The position numbers were made by a program, and so were the translations under genes. The notes beneath the pieces were generated by a model, which was not told the origin of the DNA, did not search any database, and was given only the letters and a program-made list of their open reading frames with translations. Source: Puccinia triticina (Eukaryota > Basidiomycota > Pucciniomycetes > Pucciniales > Pucciniaceae). Taken from it: a stretch of DNA of 64,000 nt. The stretch spans positions 5,849,001 through 5,913,000 of the forward strand of contig NC_070563.1 of assembly GCF_026914185.1 (NCBI RefSeq), read 5' to 3'. Positions 29,595 through 40,320 of this stretch are shown piece after piece; position 1 is the first letter of the stretch; the number at the start of each line of letters is the position of its first letter.

Positions 29595-30111
29595 TGTGTG
29601 TTTGCGCACCTGAATTTGTCAGTTCGGTGGGCTTTTTGGCCCTGAGAGCAGAGTCGCTTGAGGGCACGCCATGGTCGACGAGGTTGTTGAGCAAGTCCTG
29701 CAAGAAGGCGGAGCGGAAGGAGTATTGGGAAGCGCATACTTGGTCTTTGTTGGTGGTGGGAGCAGGGGGGGAGGGGCAGGAGAGCGCAGAGGGTCAGGTT
29801 GGGTCTTCGAAGATGAGGATTGAGTCCGCCCGGATCAGTGCGCGGATGTTCAAGATATAGAACTGGTTGACATAAACACACACTTCAGTGATGAGCAAGA
29901 GGGAGTGTGGCTGCTGGGACTCACAATGATTGCTTCGTCCTGGACCAGGATTGAGGGCACAACGTTGGAGGTTCAAGAAAGGAGGAGAAGAATTGTTACG
30001 CCGAGTTTTGGTGCTAGGAATGAGGATGACATGACCATTGCATATGACAATGGCCAGCCTCAACAGCACGACGGGCAGAAGCAGGAACAGCACAGCCTCC
30101 GCGGCCTCCAT
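29595..30111 (-). pseudogene. fragment resembling MRS2-type Mg2+ channel gene
   Basis: In one minus frame near 29,870-29,800 is LNIRALIRADSILIFED, close to the MRS2 block LLHIRALIKADRVLLFD. In another frame near 29,735-29,640 is FRSAFLQDLLNNLVDHGVP, matching the position just after it (YDLQEKL). Between them the frame changes without clear splice sites. Upstream, 30,111-29,930 is open with a hydrophobic start (AVLFLLLPVVLLRLAIVI) and may be unrelated. It begins just outside the right TIR of the Pack-type element. Identification rests on two short blocks, so it is tentative. Confidence 0.4.
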
Positions 30112-31090
30112 ACTTTGATCCACTTTTATTTTGTGAAGATGTCTAGGAGCTTCTTGATATTGGTCTCCCGCCAGTACGTCGGAAGTGAGATCAGCCAATT
30201 GGCTTAGACGAGTCGGTCGAAGAGCAGGCTTTCCTACATCGAACTGTGGGTTGAAGCATTTGTGCCTATCAGTGCATATGTGAGTTGGATGCCCAACTGG
30301 CAAGTGGTAACTTGAATGATATCCGAATATGGCAGAATGCTATACAACACCAAACAATGCAAGACATTGTTGGTCAAGTGAGCTCCTATGTCAAGAACAA
30401 TTGATTGAAAATCAATGTGTAGTCGCATGGCAAGTTGACAATTCCGGACTGGATATTTTCAGCGGTGATGTTGCTTATCATTGGAAGTGTGAGTTGATTG
30501 ATGAGTAAATCAGGAAGAAACTTACATACCACGCAATAGCGGCCCAAGTCTCATCAGGCGGGGGAAAACAACAAATGTACAAATTTCCCTATTGGCCGGT
30601 TTGTTGTGAGCCATATTTGGGAAATCCTCTGACATGTGCGCTGAGGATGGAAATGGATCATTAACCAGAATCAATTATCCGCCTTACGCGAATGGGGAAT
30701 GCCACATGCTTTTTGATTCCAAATGGCCGTGTATTTTGCAATCAGGCAGTGAGAATAGTCTGGTAGACAAGCTGGATTACCAAGAAACACCGCATTAAGA
30801 AAACGGAGCAACGGGCACAACACTCATGTATGGTGCATTTCGAACCTTGCCGAGCTGAAATGGGCAAAGTGATGCAAATGACTTTTAGTGAGACAATTGA
30901 GTATTTGTTGTGAGCTGCATTGGGACATTTATCAAGACAAGGTTGGAACAGCGGCAATAGCTTTTGGCTGTCTCCAGGGGCAAAAGTTGAGGCATGACAA
31001 ATATAAAAGGGAGCCGAGGTCAGAGGGGTATACCAGCAAGGCCGCTGGGAGGTATTGACTGGCTCTGCCGTGATTGTCGTCCTCCCAGGC
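30112..31090. other. spacer, no gene recognised
   Basis: AT-rich sequence with only short frames; I see nothing recognisable. Confidence 0.4.
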
Positions 31091-31098
31091 AGTGTCCT

Positions 31099-31211
31099 AC
31101 AAAAAATCCTTAATTACACCAACAACTCCTTTTTTCGCCCAGCATTCACAGACCCTACAGTGGGGAAATGCTGCGCGAAAAAAGCACTTGTTGATGTAAT
31201 TAAGGATTTTT
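31099..31211. mobile_element. hairpin MITE, ~45-bp arms
   Basis: AAAAATCCTTAATTACACCA at the left and TGATGTAATTAAGGATTTTT at the right are the outer parts of two inverted arms of about 45 bp. The inner part is CTTTTTTCGC and GCGCGAAAAAAG with AGCATT/AATGCT. Only about 20 bp separate the arms, so the element is essentially one long hairpin. Confidence 0.75.
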
Positions 31212-31938
31212 AATTGAGTTTTAACCAGCAAACAAGGATTAGAGGCCTCCTCTAAATCAAGCCTTTTAGGCAATGGGAAGTCCTGCAATCTTGCCATATC
31301 CTGATATCCGAGCTCTTTAGGAGTGCTGTAATTTCTGGTGTGGTTAAAAATGAGTGACATCCCAGGTTTGACTGAAGTTCACCTGGGATGTGTACTACCA
31401 GTCCACCAGTGCATCTCTCGAGCGTAACAAAGCCCGCAAGCACGAAGTGCAAGCGGGGCTTATGCCTAACAAGCAGAGCCTCGCGTGACAGGATCTCACT
31501 TGGAACCGTAGTTTTCTTTGCATGTTATTTCAAAAATCAACCCCCACTTCCCCCTAAATTCCAACCTACCTTCATGAAGCGCTGGCTTCCTGGCTATCAC
31601 TCCATCCCCTCCATTTTCTCTCATCTTTTTTTGTATGTACAGTATAATTTTTTGAAATAAATACAATCCTTGGGTCCGATTGAGCTTTAACAGTATTGTT
31701 TTCACGACAATTAAAAGCTCTCTCGGACCTCTTGGCATTCACGATCAATGCCATACTGATTTCACTAAACTTAAAGAGATCGGAAGGGATCGCCAGCGGA
31801 GTAAGGAAATTAAAAAGGATACAACAATTAAATCCTCCGTCTTCCGTTAAGTCGATACGAGCCTTCTTTGAGTCGCAACAGCCACCCGAGACTAGTTCAA
31901 CCCTTTGAAGCAGTTGTCCCACCGTTTACGACCGCAAA
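31212..31938. other. spacer, no gene recognised
   Basis: No supportable gene. CCCGCAAGCACGAAGTGC-AAGCGGGG (about 31,434-31,461) is a nested hairpin. The segment just before 31,940 (CAGCCACCCGAGACTAGTTC) likely belongs to the 5' part of the RecQ-like relic. Confidence 0.35.
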
Positions 31939-31939
31939 G

Positions 31940-32270
31940 ATGCCGTCACAAACACAAAAGAAAACAAAGGGACCGTCAAAGAAAATTACCCAACAAAACA
32001 TTTGCTTGAAATGGACGACGCTGACCTCCGTGATGCAATCATTGATGACTGCTTGCCGTGCTACCCCGAAAACGAGCCTCCCAAGACCGTCCAGGTCGAT
32101 GCCGTGATGAGCCTAGTCCGACAACGACATACTTTTGTTATGGCTGGGACCGGGTGTGGGAAATCTCTCATCTCGGAGATGTATGTTCACTTGTTTGCAA
32201 AGTCAAAGAAACCTGTCATCCTTGTTTTAAACCCTCTCGATGCTCTCGGCGTTGCGACCGGATGGTTTTC
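31940..32270 (+). pseudogene. RecQ-like helicase N-terminal fragment
   Basis: The sequence starts ATG with MPSQTQKKTKGPSKK, then after a one-base frame change near 32,000 continues DDADLRDAIIDDCL, VQVDAVMSLVRQRHTF and the Walker A motif AGTGCGKS, then KPVILVLNPLDALG. Homology stops abruptly near 32,265 and all later helicase motifs are missing. I associate this N-terminus (lysine-rich leader, DDADLRDAI, VMAGTGxGKS) with a RecQ-like helicase family that is highly repeated in rust genomes. Truncated and frameshifted. Confidence 0.65.
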
Positions 32271-32808
32271 TTTTTTGTTGGATCCGGATCCATTGTTGTG
32301 ATGAGGTGTTGAGGGAATGCTTTACAGGTCGATGTATGCAAAAAGATGGGGGGAAGTGATCGGTGATCAATAGCGATATGAAGCGGATATAAAAAAAGAG
32401 GAGTTTGATGAAAAAAAAAAACAGGCTTCGGTAAGGTCATGGGTTTATGACTTACCGACCAATTCTGCCAATCCAAGCTTTTGAAAAAATTATACATATG
32501 TCATGAAAATGGATTTTCAAATTTTGAGTTGATGGAAATTACGGCAAGATGCAGGGGAACAAACTATCAGAATTGAGAAGCAGCTAGGTTGGTGGTGATA
32601 AAGTTATGAGGTAAAAACATCCTCCACCACCAAAGCTTGGAGATCCTGTCAAGCCAAATTTCTTGCTTAGTCACAAGTCCTCTCCCTGCGGGAGAGATTG
32701 CAGTGCTACACATCTCGACCGGCCAAAAGTGCCGCAGCAGGGACGCGGACTTTGACAAGTTTGTGCATCTCTCATCATCCATCAACAATCAACACCACCT
32801 CACAATTA

Positions 32809-32985
32809 TGGTGTTCAAAGTTGGTTTGCATAATTTTATGCATGCATAAATCATAAAATCATAAAATCTTTTTTGCAGGGGATATGACTGTCTGATTATG
32901 TAATACAAAATTTCCTCACCAAAATATTTTTATGATTTTATGATTTATGCATGCATAAAATTATGCAAACCAACTTTGAACACCA
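32809..32985. mobile_element. 177-bp MITE, copy 1 (identical to 62,161-62,337)
   Basis: TIRs of about 65 bp begin TGGTGTTCAAAGTTGGTTTG. The interior has CAGGGGATATGACTGTCTG. The element is identical base for base by eye to the copy 29 kb away. Flanks are TA on both sides. Arms are rich in ATAAAATCATAAAATC. Confidence 0.9.
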
Positions 32986-34010
32986 TAAATGTCAAAACCC
33001 CTTGGAAAATGTGCAATTGATGTTTGACTGGCATCAACAACATTTGCATCCCATATCAGGAACAAATTTGCAACTACAGAGGTACAAATATCTTGGTCAA
33101 CAGCTCAAAGGAAATGGATATGAAATGAAAATGGTTTTACCTATTTTTTCTTGATATTCACTCCTTCCAACTCACTCTGCCTGCTGCCATATTTTTTTTA
33201 AAAAATTGCCCAGAATTTGGCTGAAAACGTTTTGAAATTTCTGTCTTGATTGCTCCCTGCCATGCAATGATTTTTTCAAATCTTGCTGATCAGCCCCCCA
33301 CGATCCTGCCAGCCAAAAAAAAAACCGGAGCCTCAAAAGACCATCTCGACCCCCCAAAACCCGCTAAATGGGACACTGGTGCACACCCACTGTACTGACC
33401 TTTCTCCCTGGGATACTCCCCCCTTTTCCTTGGACCCTCCATCTCAGCCCTTCTTTGTTGCATGGAAGATAAACGGGTCCCTTGTTATGCAATCCGAAAA
33501 AGTGGCCACATACCCAATGGCGTGAATTGCAGTGGGCCGCTATACCAGCAGAACTCAAAGTTCTCACACCACCCGCACCAAAACCTCCGTTTTTTTTTTT
33601 TCGGGCCTTACTAAAAAGCCCTGTTTCTATGCAAAAAAACACGGCGTGACGGCCCTGCGACGTCGAACCAGCTGTGCAAAACAGACGTGGTGTGTTGAAT
33701 GACTATTCCCGGCTTGTTTTTCGAGTCCTTTCGCAAACTTTCCATCCATTGCCTACACTTTGCAGGGCGGAGATTGCGCCATGGTAAGATCCATTTTCCG
33801 TAAAAAAAAAACTCCCTGTGTAAAATGGGATCCTGTTCCCCGGGGCGGGAACGAACGAGACCACGGAGATCCGGGCAGATCCGGCCTGCCTGCGGAGATG
33901 GCCTGGATGAGAGTGTATCCGGTATCCGGGCCCGGGCCCGCAGGCCGGGCCAGCGCACGACCGGAAGCCGCGGTAGCTTCGCCGACAGCCTCCACCAAGC
34001 GAGACCGACG
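32986..34010. other. spacer upstream of uL1m, no gene recognised
   Basis: AT-rich to 33,600, then GC-rich from 33,830. Overlapping frames on both strands in the GC-rich part look like composition shadows. The last about 180 bp may be the promoter or 5' leader of the ribosomal gene. Confidence 0.4.
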
Positions 34011-35256
34011 ATGATTGCAATCACTCCGAATACGCTCAGCCGGATCCGATCGTGCTGGCGAACGCCCCGGCCCCGGCCATGGCGGCCGCCGATCGCCTTG
34101 ACCCGCGGCGCGAAGATGTGGGTGGCGGTGGCTGAGAAGATCAAGAGCGAGCAGGCCAACGTCGCGCCCCTGCTGGACAGTCTGCGGCTGGTTAAAGTTG
34201 AGTCTCCTGCACGCACACCCGGTGAGCCGGGATGCTGACGTCTCGATCTGCTAGGCCGTCAAGATCGACCAGCCTGACCTGCCCATCGAGCTGACGATCG
34301 AGCCGCTGATGAAGAAAACGGTGAACGCGAACGTGCTGAAAGGCCGCTACGTCTTGACCCATCCGGTGCCCTCTTCGTCGTCGGGCCCCAATAGCCAGCC
34401 CGGGAAGGATGTGATCGCTGTCATCTTAGACGACCAATCTGCGGAGGACGTTCGGCTGGCCAAAGAGCTGGGTGTGGACCATTTCGGCGGGCAGGATTTG
34501 CTCGACAGAGTGAGTCTGCTCAAATGCGCGCCGGATGTCGATTCAGAACCGCTGATTTCTAGGCCCTCAATGGCCGATCTGTGCGCAGATCCTGGCCGAA
34601 GAAATCAAACCCACCAAGCTGCTGGTCCACTCCAAAACCCCCAAGATCCAGAACATCTTCGCCCACTCGGACAACAAGAAGAGCTTGTTCAAAACCCTCG
34701 CGCGGCTGAACCTGATCATTCCGTCCGAAAAGCGCGGGACGATGTCAGACAACTTGAGCGAATTGATACTGAACTCCAAGAACTCTATCGACTGGCTCGT
34801 CAAGAAAAAACCCTCCGCCGACAAGCCCGTCCAGCCCTCAGACCCCCCCTCCTCCTCAGCCCAAGCTCCCAAGCCAAACAACGCCAAAAGTTCAAAACAT
34901 CCGATCGATTCCTTTATCTCCATACCCGTCGGTTCGGTCCAGATGAATCTCGTCCACTTGGAACAAAACATTTCAGACTTCCTCTCCATGGTCTCTAACC
35001 TCACTCAATTCGGCACTGCGTCCACCACCTCATCCTCCAAACCTGCATCAACCCCCAACGTGAATAGCCAACCTAGAGTAAAATCCAACTTCAAATCCGG
35101 CCGACCTATAAAAAAACGTAAGCGATGTCTGTTGTTTACCTCCGGCGATTTCCATAAACGCCATCTTACCTAAAACCTCTCTATCTTATGTATCCAGCTG
35201 GTATCCACAAAGCCACGTTAACCGTCGCAGGCATCCCCCCCATCACGGTCATCTAA
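34011..35256 (+). CDS. MRPL1: mitochondrial ribosomal protein uL1m (4 exons)
   Basis: Component of the mitochondrial large ribosomal subunit L1 stalk. Exons: 34,011-34,190 (or 34,196), 34,255-34,509, 34,589-35,117 and 35,198-35,256; introns are 58-80 bp with matching phases. Motifs in order: Arg-rich N-terminus (targeting), AVKIDQPDLPIELTI, KGRYVLTHP (family KGxVxLPHG), ELGVDHFGGQDLLDR (family ADYVGGEDLxxKI), the domain II block LNLIIPSEKRGTMSDN (family LMPNPKxGTV), SIPVGSVQM, and the C-terminal sheet GIHKATLTVAGIPPITV. About 340 residues, normal for uL1m. Splicing is needed to see the family: the frame changes at 34,510 and 35,118. Two donors six bases apart (GTTAAAG at 34,191, GTTGAGT at 34,197) both keep frame in exon 1. 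Low-complexity inserts are seen in the Ser/Pro-rich stretch after KKKPSADK. Convergent with the gene ending at 35,579. Confidence 0.9.
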
Positions 35257-35578
35257 ACCCCCTTATCTGTTTCTGTTTTGGTTTCTTCTTGTACATGGGC
35301 AGACAACCCCCTCCATTCCATAGTGGCAACAAAAATCAGGCTTCCCACTCCGCTCCCATTCTACCCAAAAACAGAGGGTTTTTTTTAGACACATGATACA
35401 TATCTTGGAGAAGTCTCCGTTTACCATCTGTCTCCAGCCCTAAAAAACACATGGGTACAAAAGTGCCAAAGAAAGAAGGAAAAGAGGAAGGAAAGAACAG
35501 CTGAGAGATGGCGATACATTCGGTAAGACCATGAAGAAGAAAGGTAAGGGTACAAAGGGGTAGTTAAGAAGAGAGGTT
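35257..35578. terminator. shared 3' intergenic region of convergent genes
   Basis: About 320 bp between two convergent stops. It holds T-rich and A-rich tracts and serves as the 3' untranslated and polyadenylation region for both genes by position. No canonical AATAAA was seen. Confidence 0.4.
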
Positions 35579-36835
35579 CTAAATGGGACGCGGATCGTCG
35601 AGCGAGCCGGCTTCAGTGTTAAGTTCGTCGTCGTCGTCGTCGGCGTCGGGGAAGATACCTGCAGGAGCGGGCTGTTGACTGGGTGTCCGGTTATGGGACG
35701 AGTTCTTTGAGGGGGGTTTGATGTGGATATGGAGGAGGGGGGAATGGGAGCCGATGAAGATGGGGGAATGGAGGGCAGTGGCGGCTTGCTGGTCTGGGGG
35801 ATGAGCGGAGTGTTGGTGGGCGTCGGAGGGAGGGGGGGCGTCGGAGGAGGAGCGGAGGTAGTTGCGGCTGAGGAGGTCGGCGGCGATGCCGATGAGCCAG
35901 CGGTTGCAGGAGTAGATGTGGACGAGGAAGGCGGGGGCGAGGCACTCGACGAGCTGCTTGATGCCCCAGATGTCCTCGTGGGAGACGATGCGGGCCTGCT
36001 CGTTGAACTGGAGTCTGGTGGAGAGGGTGAGGTCGAACCTTGCGAGCCGGGCGGCGAGGGTGCGGGGGGAGAGCTCGGCGAGGAGCCATTGGAGCGGCCA
36101 GGTGGTCCCCCCGCTGGGCTCCCCGCCGGCCAGCCGCAGCCGCTCGCCCAGAAGACTCGTCTGGCTGGCCATCCGCGAGACCAGCGCCGCTTGGAAGCCG
36201 CTCGGGAACCGGCCACTGACACTCGGCGTGCCCACGTGCGGCGTCGCCGGCACGGACAGATACGGCGTCTGCATCCCGCCCCACGCCGGCCCCCGCTCGC
36301 CGCTGCTCGCCAGGAGGTCGAAGTGCAGCGTGTGGGAGAAGACGACGACCCGGTTCCCGTCTGCTTCAACACCCACGAACACCGGCCATCAGAACACACA
36401 CACACACAAATGAGTTGCAAGAGCTCGGCGGAGGAAGAGAGAGACTGAACTGTAGTCCTCGCTCTCGCAGATGTCGCCGAGCTCGGACCAGATCTGGCCG
36501 GGGATGAGCGACATGAGAGCGAACTGGTTGACGATAGCCAGGGTGCCGGAGGCCCGAGTGAACGGGTTCTCGAAGACGGCGTTGAGCTCGTACCACTTGT
36601 TGATGCAGTCGACGACGACGGACTCCTGGGGGCGGGCGCGATGGCGCTGGAACTGGTAGAGCGAGTCGTAGATCTCGACGATGGCCTGCTGGTAGGTCGT
36701 GCTGGGCCCTCCGCCTCCGCCGTGGTCGCTCGAGCTCCCTGCGACGGGCCGGCCTGGCGAGTACTGCCTGCTGGTGGCGGTCGTGTAGCCTGGGCTGTCC
36801 ATCTTCTTCGGGGGTGCTGCTGAGGAGTCTGACAT
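35579..36835 (-). CDS. conserved NTF2/SnoaL-like domain protein (2 exons)
   Basis: Exons 36,835-36,451 and 36,360-35,579, joined in phase 1/2 across a 90-bp intron (weak donor GTTCAG, acceptor GCAG), give about 388 residues. The N-terminus is low-complexity (Ser/Pro/Gly). The conserved core follows: IVEIYDSLYQFQ, VVDCINKWYELNAVFENPFT, VVVFSHTLHFDL, then after a long insert FDLTLSTRLQFNEQARIVSH, EDIWGIKQLVECL and HIYSCNRW. The aromatic/Asp helix followed by YELNAVFENP and a later strand with FNEQ.RIVxHED is the layout of fungal NTF2-like (SnoaL-type) proteins of unknown role. The tail is Pro/Ser-rich with a DADDDDDE acidic run. The gene is strongly GC-rich, which creates large mirror frames on the other strand. 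Confidence 0.7.
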
Positions 36836-37499
36836 GGCTTCTGGGGTTTTTAAGTGGGCGGTGGTTCGTGGTGGGTGTTGGCGATGGTCGCTGTGCCTGG
36901 CTGATCTCTGCCGGCGTAGTGCGGGGAGACCACAGCCCAGGATCACCAGCACTCAAGTAAGAACCCTGACATCGACCCTGACTCAACCATGTCCCTCTAT
37001 GTTACGACCCCAAAAATAGAGATGCATTCAATTTGCAAAGAATATCAACAAAACCAGAAAATAAATAATGCAAACGGAACGTCTGAGTTAGTACATACAT
37101 ACACGACAGCATAAAAGAAACATGGAGCTATATCTTAGCCATGATTTGGGCTGGTGTGGAGATAGGGAAGTCCTTTTTGGTTGTATATGTGGATAATATG
37201 TGTGTATATATCAATGTGCATGTATGTATAGACGATAAGAAGCAAGAACTAACTAGCAAAGGATAACGAAAACAAAGGGCAAGCGGTTGGGGATAGTATG
37301 TATGTATGTATATGTGATTAAAAGTACAACACACAATGGGGGACGACGACGATGGTGACGACAAAGACGACAAATGAGGATGCGCTGATGATGATATGGA
37401 CTTTTTTGTTTGTTTGTTTGTTACTGTTTTACAGTAGAAACACTATTTGTATGAACCCAAAAAAAAGATAAGAACAGGGGGAGAGGGTTCGTGATTGTT
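36836..37499. other. intergenic region, AT-rich part without gene
   Basis: Promoter of the NTF2-like gene lies in the GC-rich first 150 bp. Between 37,020 and 37,480 there are TATG/CATA microsatellite-like stretches (GTATGTATGTATGTATA near 37,298) and GACGACGA repeats; no gene. Confidence 0.4.
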
Positions 37500-38398
37500 T
37501 CAAAGGATGATCAAGTGTTTTTCGAGGAGGGGTTGCTGGGCAGGCGTGTTTTTAGGGGGGAGATGGATGGGCAGGAGGGCTGGAGAGGCGATCTGATCGA
37601 GCGAGTTACTGAAAAGGACGTAGAGGAGGTGGAGGTGGAAGAGGTTACAGAGGGAGAGGGAGAGGAGGGCGGGGAGGAGGAGCTGGGCGGCGCGTTCGTC
37701 GCAGTTCTCGCCGACGATGGTCGCCGGGGTGGGCCACAAGAGGGATGCGAGGGACTGGCTGGCAAACGAGGGCCCGCCGGCCGAGGGCGGGGGCGAGTGG
37801 TAGTCCGGCGTCCGCGAGAGACTCGCGAGGCTGTCGGAGCGCATCGCAAACTGGCACAGCTCGTGCGACGCCGCCGTCTTCAGACTCGTCGACAGCGCCA
37901 GCGTCCCCAACACCACCGTCCCGAACGCGCTCAGCAGCAGGTTGACCATCGCCTGCGCCTTCAACGGCACCTGCAGACTCGCCCGGGTCTGTCGAGGAAA
38001 GACGGCCGGCTCAGCTTCCTGCGCTCTCTGCTTGGCGATGATGTGTGGGGAGGAGCTCACCAGGATGGTCCCCGTGAGACTGACGAGACTGGAGACGAGG
38101 GCCGACTGGGCCAGCAGGCGCAGGAAGACGATCGCCAGGTCGAGCACCGTGCGCGAGTTGAGCAGGTCGTCGTCCTCCTCCTCGCCCGCCTCGTGCTCGA
38201 AGAGGAGGGCGGTCGAGGAGGGCAGGTCGGAGAGCGTGAGGAGCGAGATGGAGAGCAGCAGGACCGCGTACAGTGTGTGTGTTTGGCTGAAAAAGGAAGC
38301 GTCGTCAGTGTCAGTGTGTCTGTGTCTGGGGCTGTGGGATGGGGGTGTGGGTACCTGGAGGACAGACATCCGAGGAACTTGGGGCTGGCGGTCTGCAT
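37500..38398 (-). CDS. multi-pass membrane protein of unknown function (2 exons)
   Basis: Exon 1 is 38,398-38,355 (MQTASPKFLGCLSS) and exon 2 is 38,286-37,500. The 68-bp intron has donor GTACCC and acceptor TTTTTCAG, and the phases match, giving 276 residues. Hydrophobic segments: LYAVLLLSISLLTLS, LAIVFLRLLAQSALVSSLVS, MVNLLLSAFGTVVLGTLALS and LLLPALLSLSLCNLFHLHLL, so about four membrane spans. An acidic loop (EHEAGEEEDDD) lies after the first. I recognise no family. Start at 38,398 is chosen because the splice restores frame and the upstream frame to 38,825 has no homologous feel. It is in tandem with the NTF2-like gene. Confidence 0.65.
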
Positions 38399-39400
38399 CC
38401 TGGTCCGGAGTGGTTGAGGGCGAGAAGCGGCGGGTGGAGGGGGAGGCGAGCTGCTGAAATAGGGGAGCCCCCGGGGGAGGGGGCTGAACCTTGTATTTCC
38501 AATATCCAGGCAGGCCCCCCGTGATCAGCATATCCGGCAACGGGCCAGCGGAGGGCGGACGGGCCCACCCAACACCGCAAACACTCGCTCGTCGGCCGGA
38601 GGGGCAGCCGATCTTCATCAACACCATCGTCCAGGAGAGCTGGCCAGCGCAATCAGCAGGCCGAGGGCGGCAATCTGGCTGCGGAGCTCTGCGGATGGGG
38701 GAGCACAGCACTGTCAGACGGTCGGCGCGCCCACCTCCGCAATTACAGATGTCAGGCATCCCCCCCCCCCAGTGCCATCCTGCTTGATTCTCAGGAACAC
38801 GCCAGCGTCCATCCTGCCGAATCACATCCCATGTTTTGGCGGTGAGTGTCGTTGGTTGTCTGTTGAATTACGAACTCTGCCTCCTTCGCGCCTGCACCTG
38901 CCCGGACGGAGACCTCTGGAGCCGGGATTCCTTCATCGATGGCACACATGCTGCTGTTCCAGCCACGTCTTCTCTCATCAAATTGTCGGTGACTGCAGGG
39001 CAATCGTCAGAAAAAACATCCATAATTTGCTGAGCTGCATTCTTCCTCACAATTCTGTTCTCACATATTTACGGTATGTAGGGGTTTCACAATACATATG
39101 TAGAATTCTGCACTAAATTTGGTACTCACTTGAAATTTGGCAGCATCCTCATAGGAAGGGCAGTGAACTGAGGAGGGACTTGGCTCTAATGTGGCATGTC
39201 TGGCCCAGTAGACTCAAGCCAAATGGCGGGGAAGATGTCTCCCACCCCTATTCCCCCCACACCTCCCGGCAGACTTCAGATGTCAATGGTGCAAAAGGGG
39301 CCATGAGAATCAGAAGCTTCTTGGATTATTTTCCCTCGCCCCAAACTTTTCCGCATCCACCCTTGCTGGCAAGAACCATCCTGTAAGCTTTTTTGCGGGG
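38399..39400. other. spacer, no gene recognised
   Basis: GC-rich to 38,800 (upstream region of the membrane protein), then mixed. A C10 run lies at 38,760-38,770. GGGAGG/CCTCCC motifs near 39,260 are degenerate. No gene I can support. Confidence 0.4.
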
Positions 39401-39401
39401 T

Positions 39402-39465
39402 GGATTTCAGTGGATGACTTCCCGTTGGTTCTGGGAGCCTCCCAGATCTCACTTTAGACAATAGA
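39402..39465. repeat. half-copy of GGATGACTTCC MITE family
   Basis: GTGGATGACTTCCCGTTGG followed by CTGGGAGCCTCCCAGATCTC and ACTTTAGAC matches the left half of the complete copy at 42,061-42,199. No right end is found. Confidence 0.5.
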
Positions 39466-39729
39466 AATCTAAAATCCTATAAATCTGCTTCCGTCATGCG
39501 GGTTTTGTAAATTAACACATGATGCCTCAAAAGGCCTGCCGCTCACCACCCTCTACACCTTGAACCACACCCGACGACCCCATCAAACCACATCCAAACA
39601 TCCAATCTGCCTCATTGGGTAGCAGAACACCTCCGAACTTCACCACAACGCCCCGTAAGCTGATATGTATGGTCATTGAATCCTTCCTTTGTTGCAATCA
39701 GACTAACCCTGATCTTTGTAGAACGCACT

Positions 39730-40320
39730 ATGCTCAACTTGGTACAGATCTACCTCGAGCAGCAACAAGAGCAGCAGGCGGCCTGAGAGCGTCAACAGCA
39801 CAACGATAACACTTTGCGCAACTTGATCAAACAATTTTCCCAAGACAACACTAGAAAACAAACTCATGAAGATGAGGAGGTCCTCATGGTGCTCATGGCC
39901 ATGGGGTATCTTGGCACCCCGGGATTTCAATCAATCCGGACATACCTGACCCGAGCAGATATCCCCATTGATACGATGTCCAACAGCCCATGGGCCTTCT
40001 TGTAGAGGTCACGAAGCGACCCGGCCTTCATCACAACGATGGGCGTAGACGTGGGGACCTTTGACGACCTTCTTGGTCGATTTGCTATTTGATGTAGCTC
40101 CAGCACCATTGATTGAGGTGACGTGGATCCCAATGGCGAGCCCCAAGCTAGTGGGCCAACAATCTTTAGATTCAGCAGGATGCCTTGGCTTAGTGTTGCA
40201 CTGGCTCTGCTCCACAATGGCCTTGTTCACCCTACAACAGCTGTTTGGAATCACTCCCACCGTGTGTTCGCGTTACCTACGATGGGTGAGGAAGCTACAA
40301 GCCTGAGACAAGTTGTTTTG
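39730..40320 (+). pseudogene. PIF/Harbinger transposase N-terminal relic
   Basis: Reading from ATG at 39,730: NLVQIYLEQQQEQQ, a TGA at 39,784, then MAMGYLGTPGFQSIRTYLTR, NSPWAFL, a stop, FITTMGVDVGTFDDLLGRF and, after a frame change, PNGEPQASG and a diverged LHWL block. The same blocks, better preserved, occur in the minus-strand relic at 46,595-47,920. They belong to the DDE endonuclease (DDE_Tnp_4) transposase type. The catalytic part is missing. It faces the accessory-protein relic at 40,273-41,130. Confidence 0.65.

Noticed and set aside
33611..34216. 201-codon minus-strand frame upstream of and overlapping uL1m exon 1
   Set aside because: Antisense to the GC-rich ribosomal-protein region, Arg-rich, no domain.
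35723..36448. Large plus-strand open frame rich in Gly/Glu opposite the NTF2-like gene
   Set aside because: It mirrors a GC-rich coding exon on the minus strand and shows no family; codon composition is what an antisense shadow gives.
37491..38417. 308-codon plus-strand frame opposite the membrane-protein gene
   Set aside because: Arg/Gly/Glu-rich shadow of a minus-strand gene that has a spliced structure and membrane segments.
38399..38825. N-terminal extension of the 37,500 membrane-protein frame
   Set aside because: The extension is Pro/Arg-rich without conservation cues; a short first exon (38,355-38,398) with a consensus intron gives a better model.
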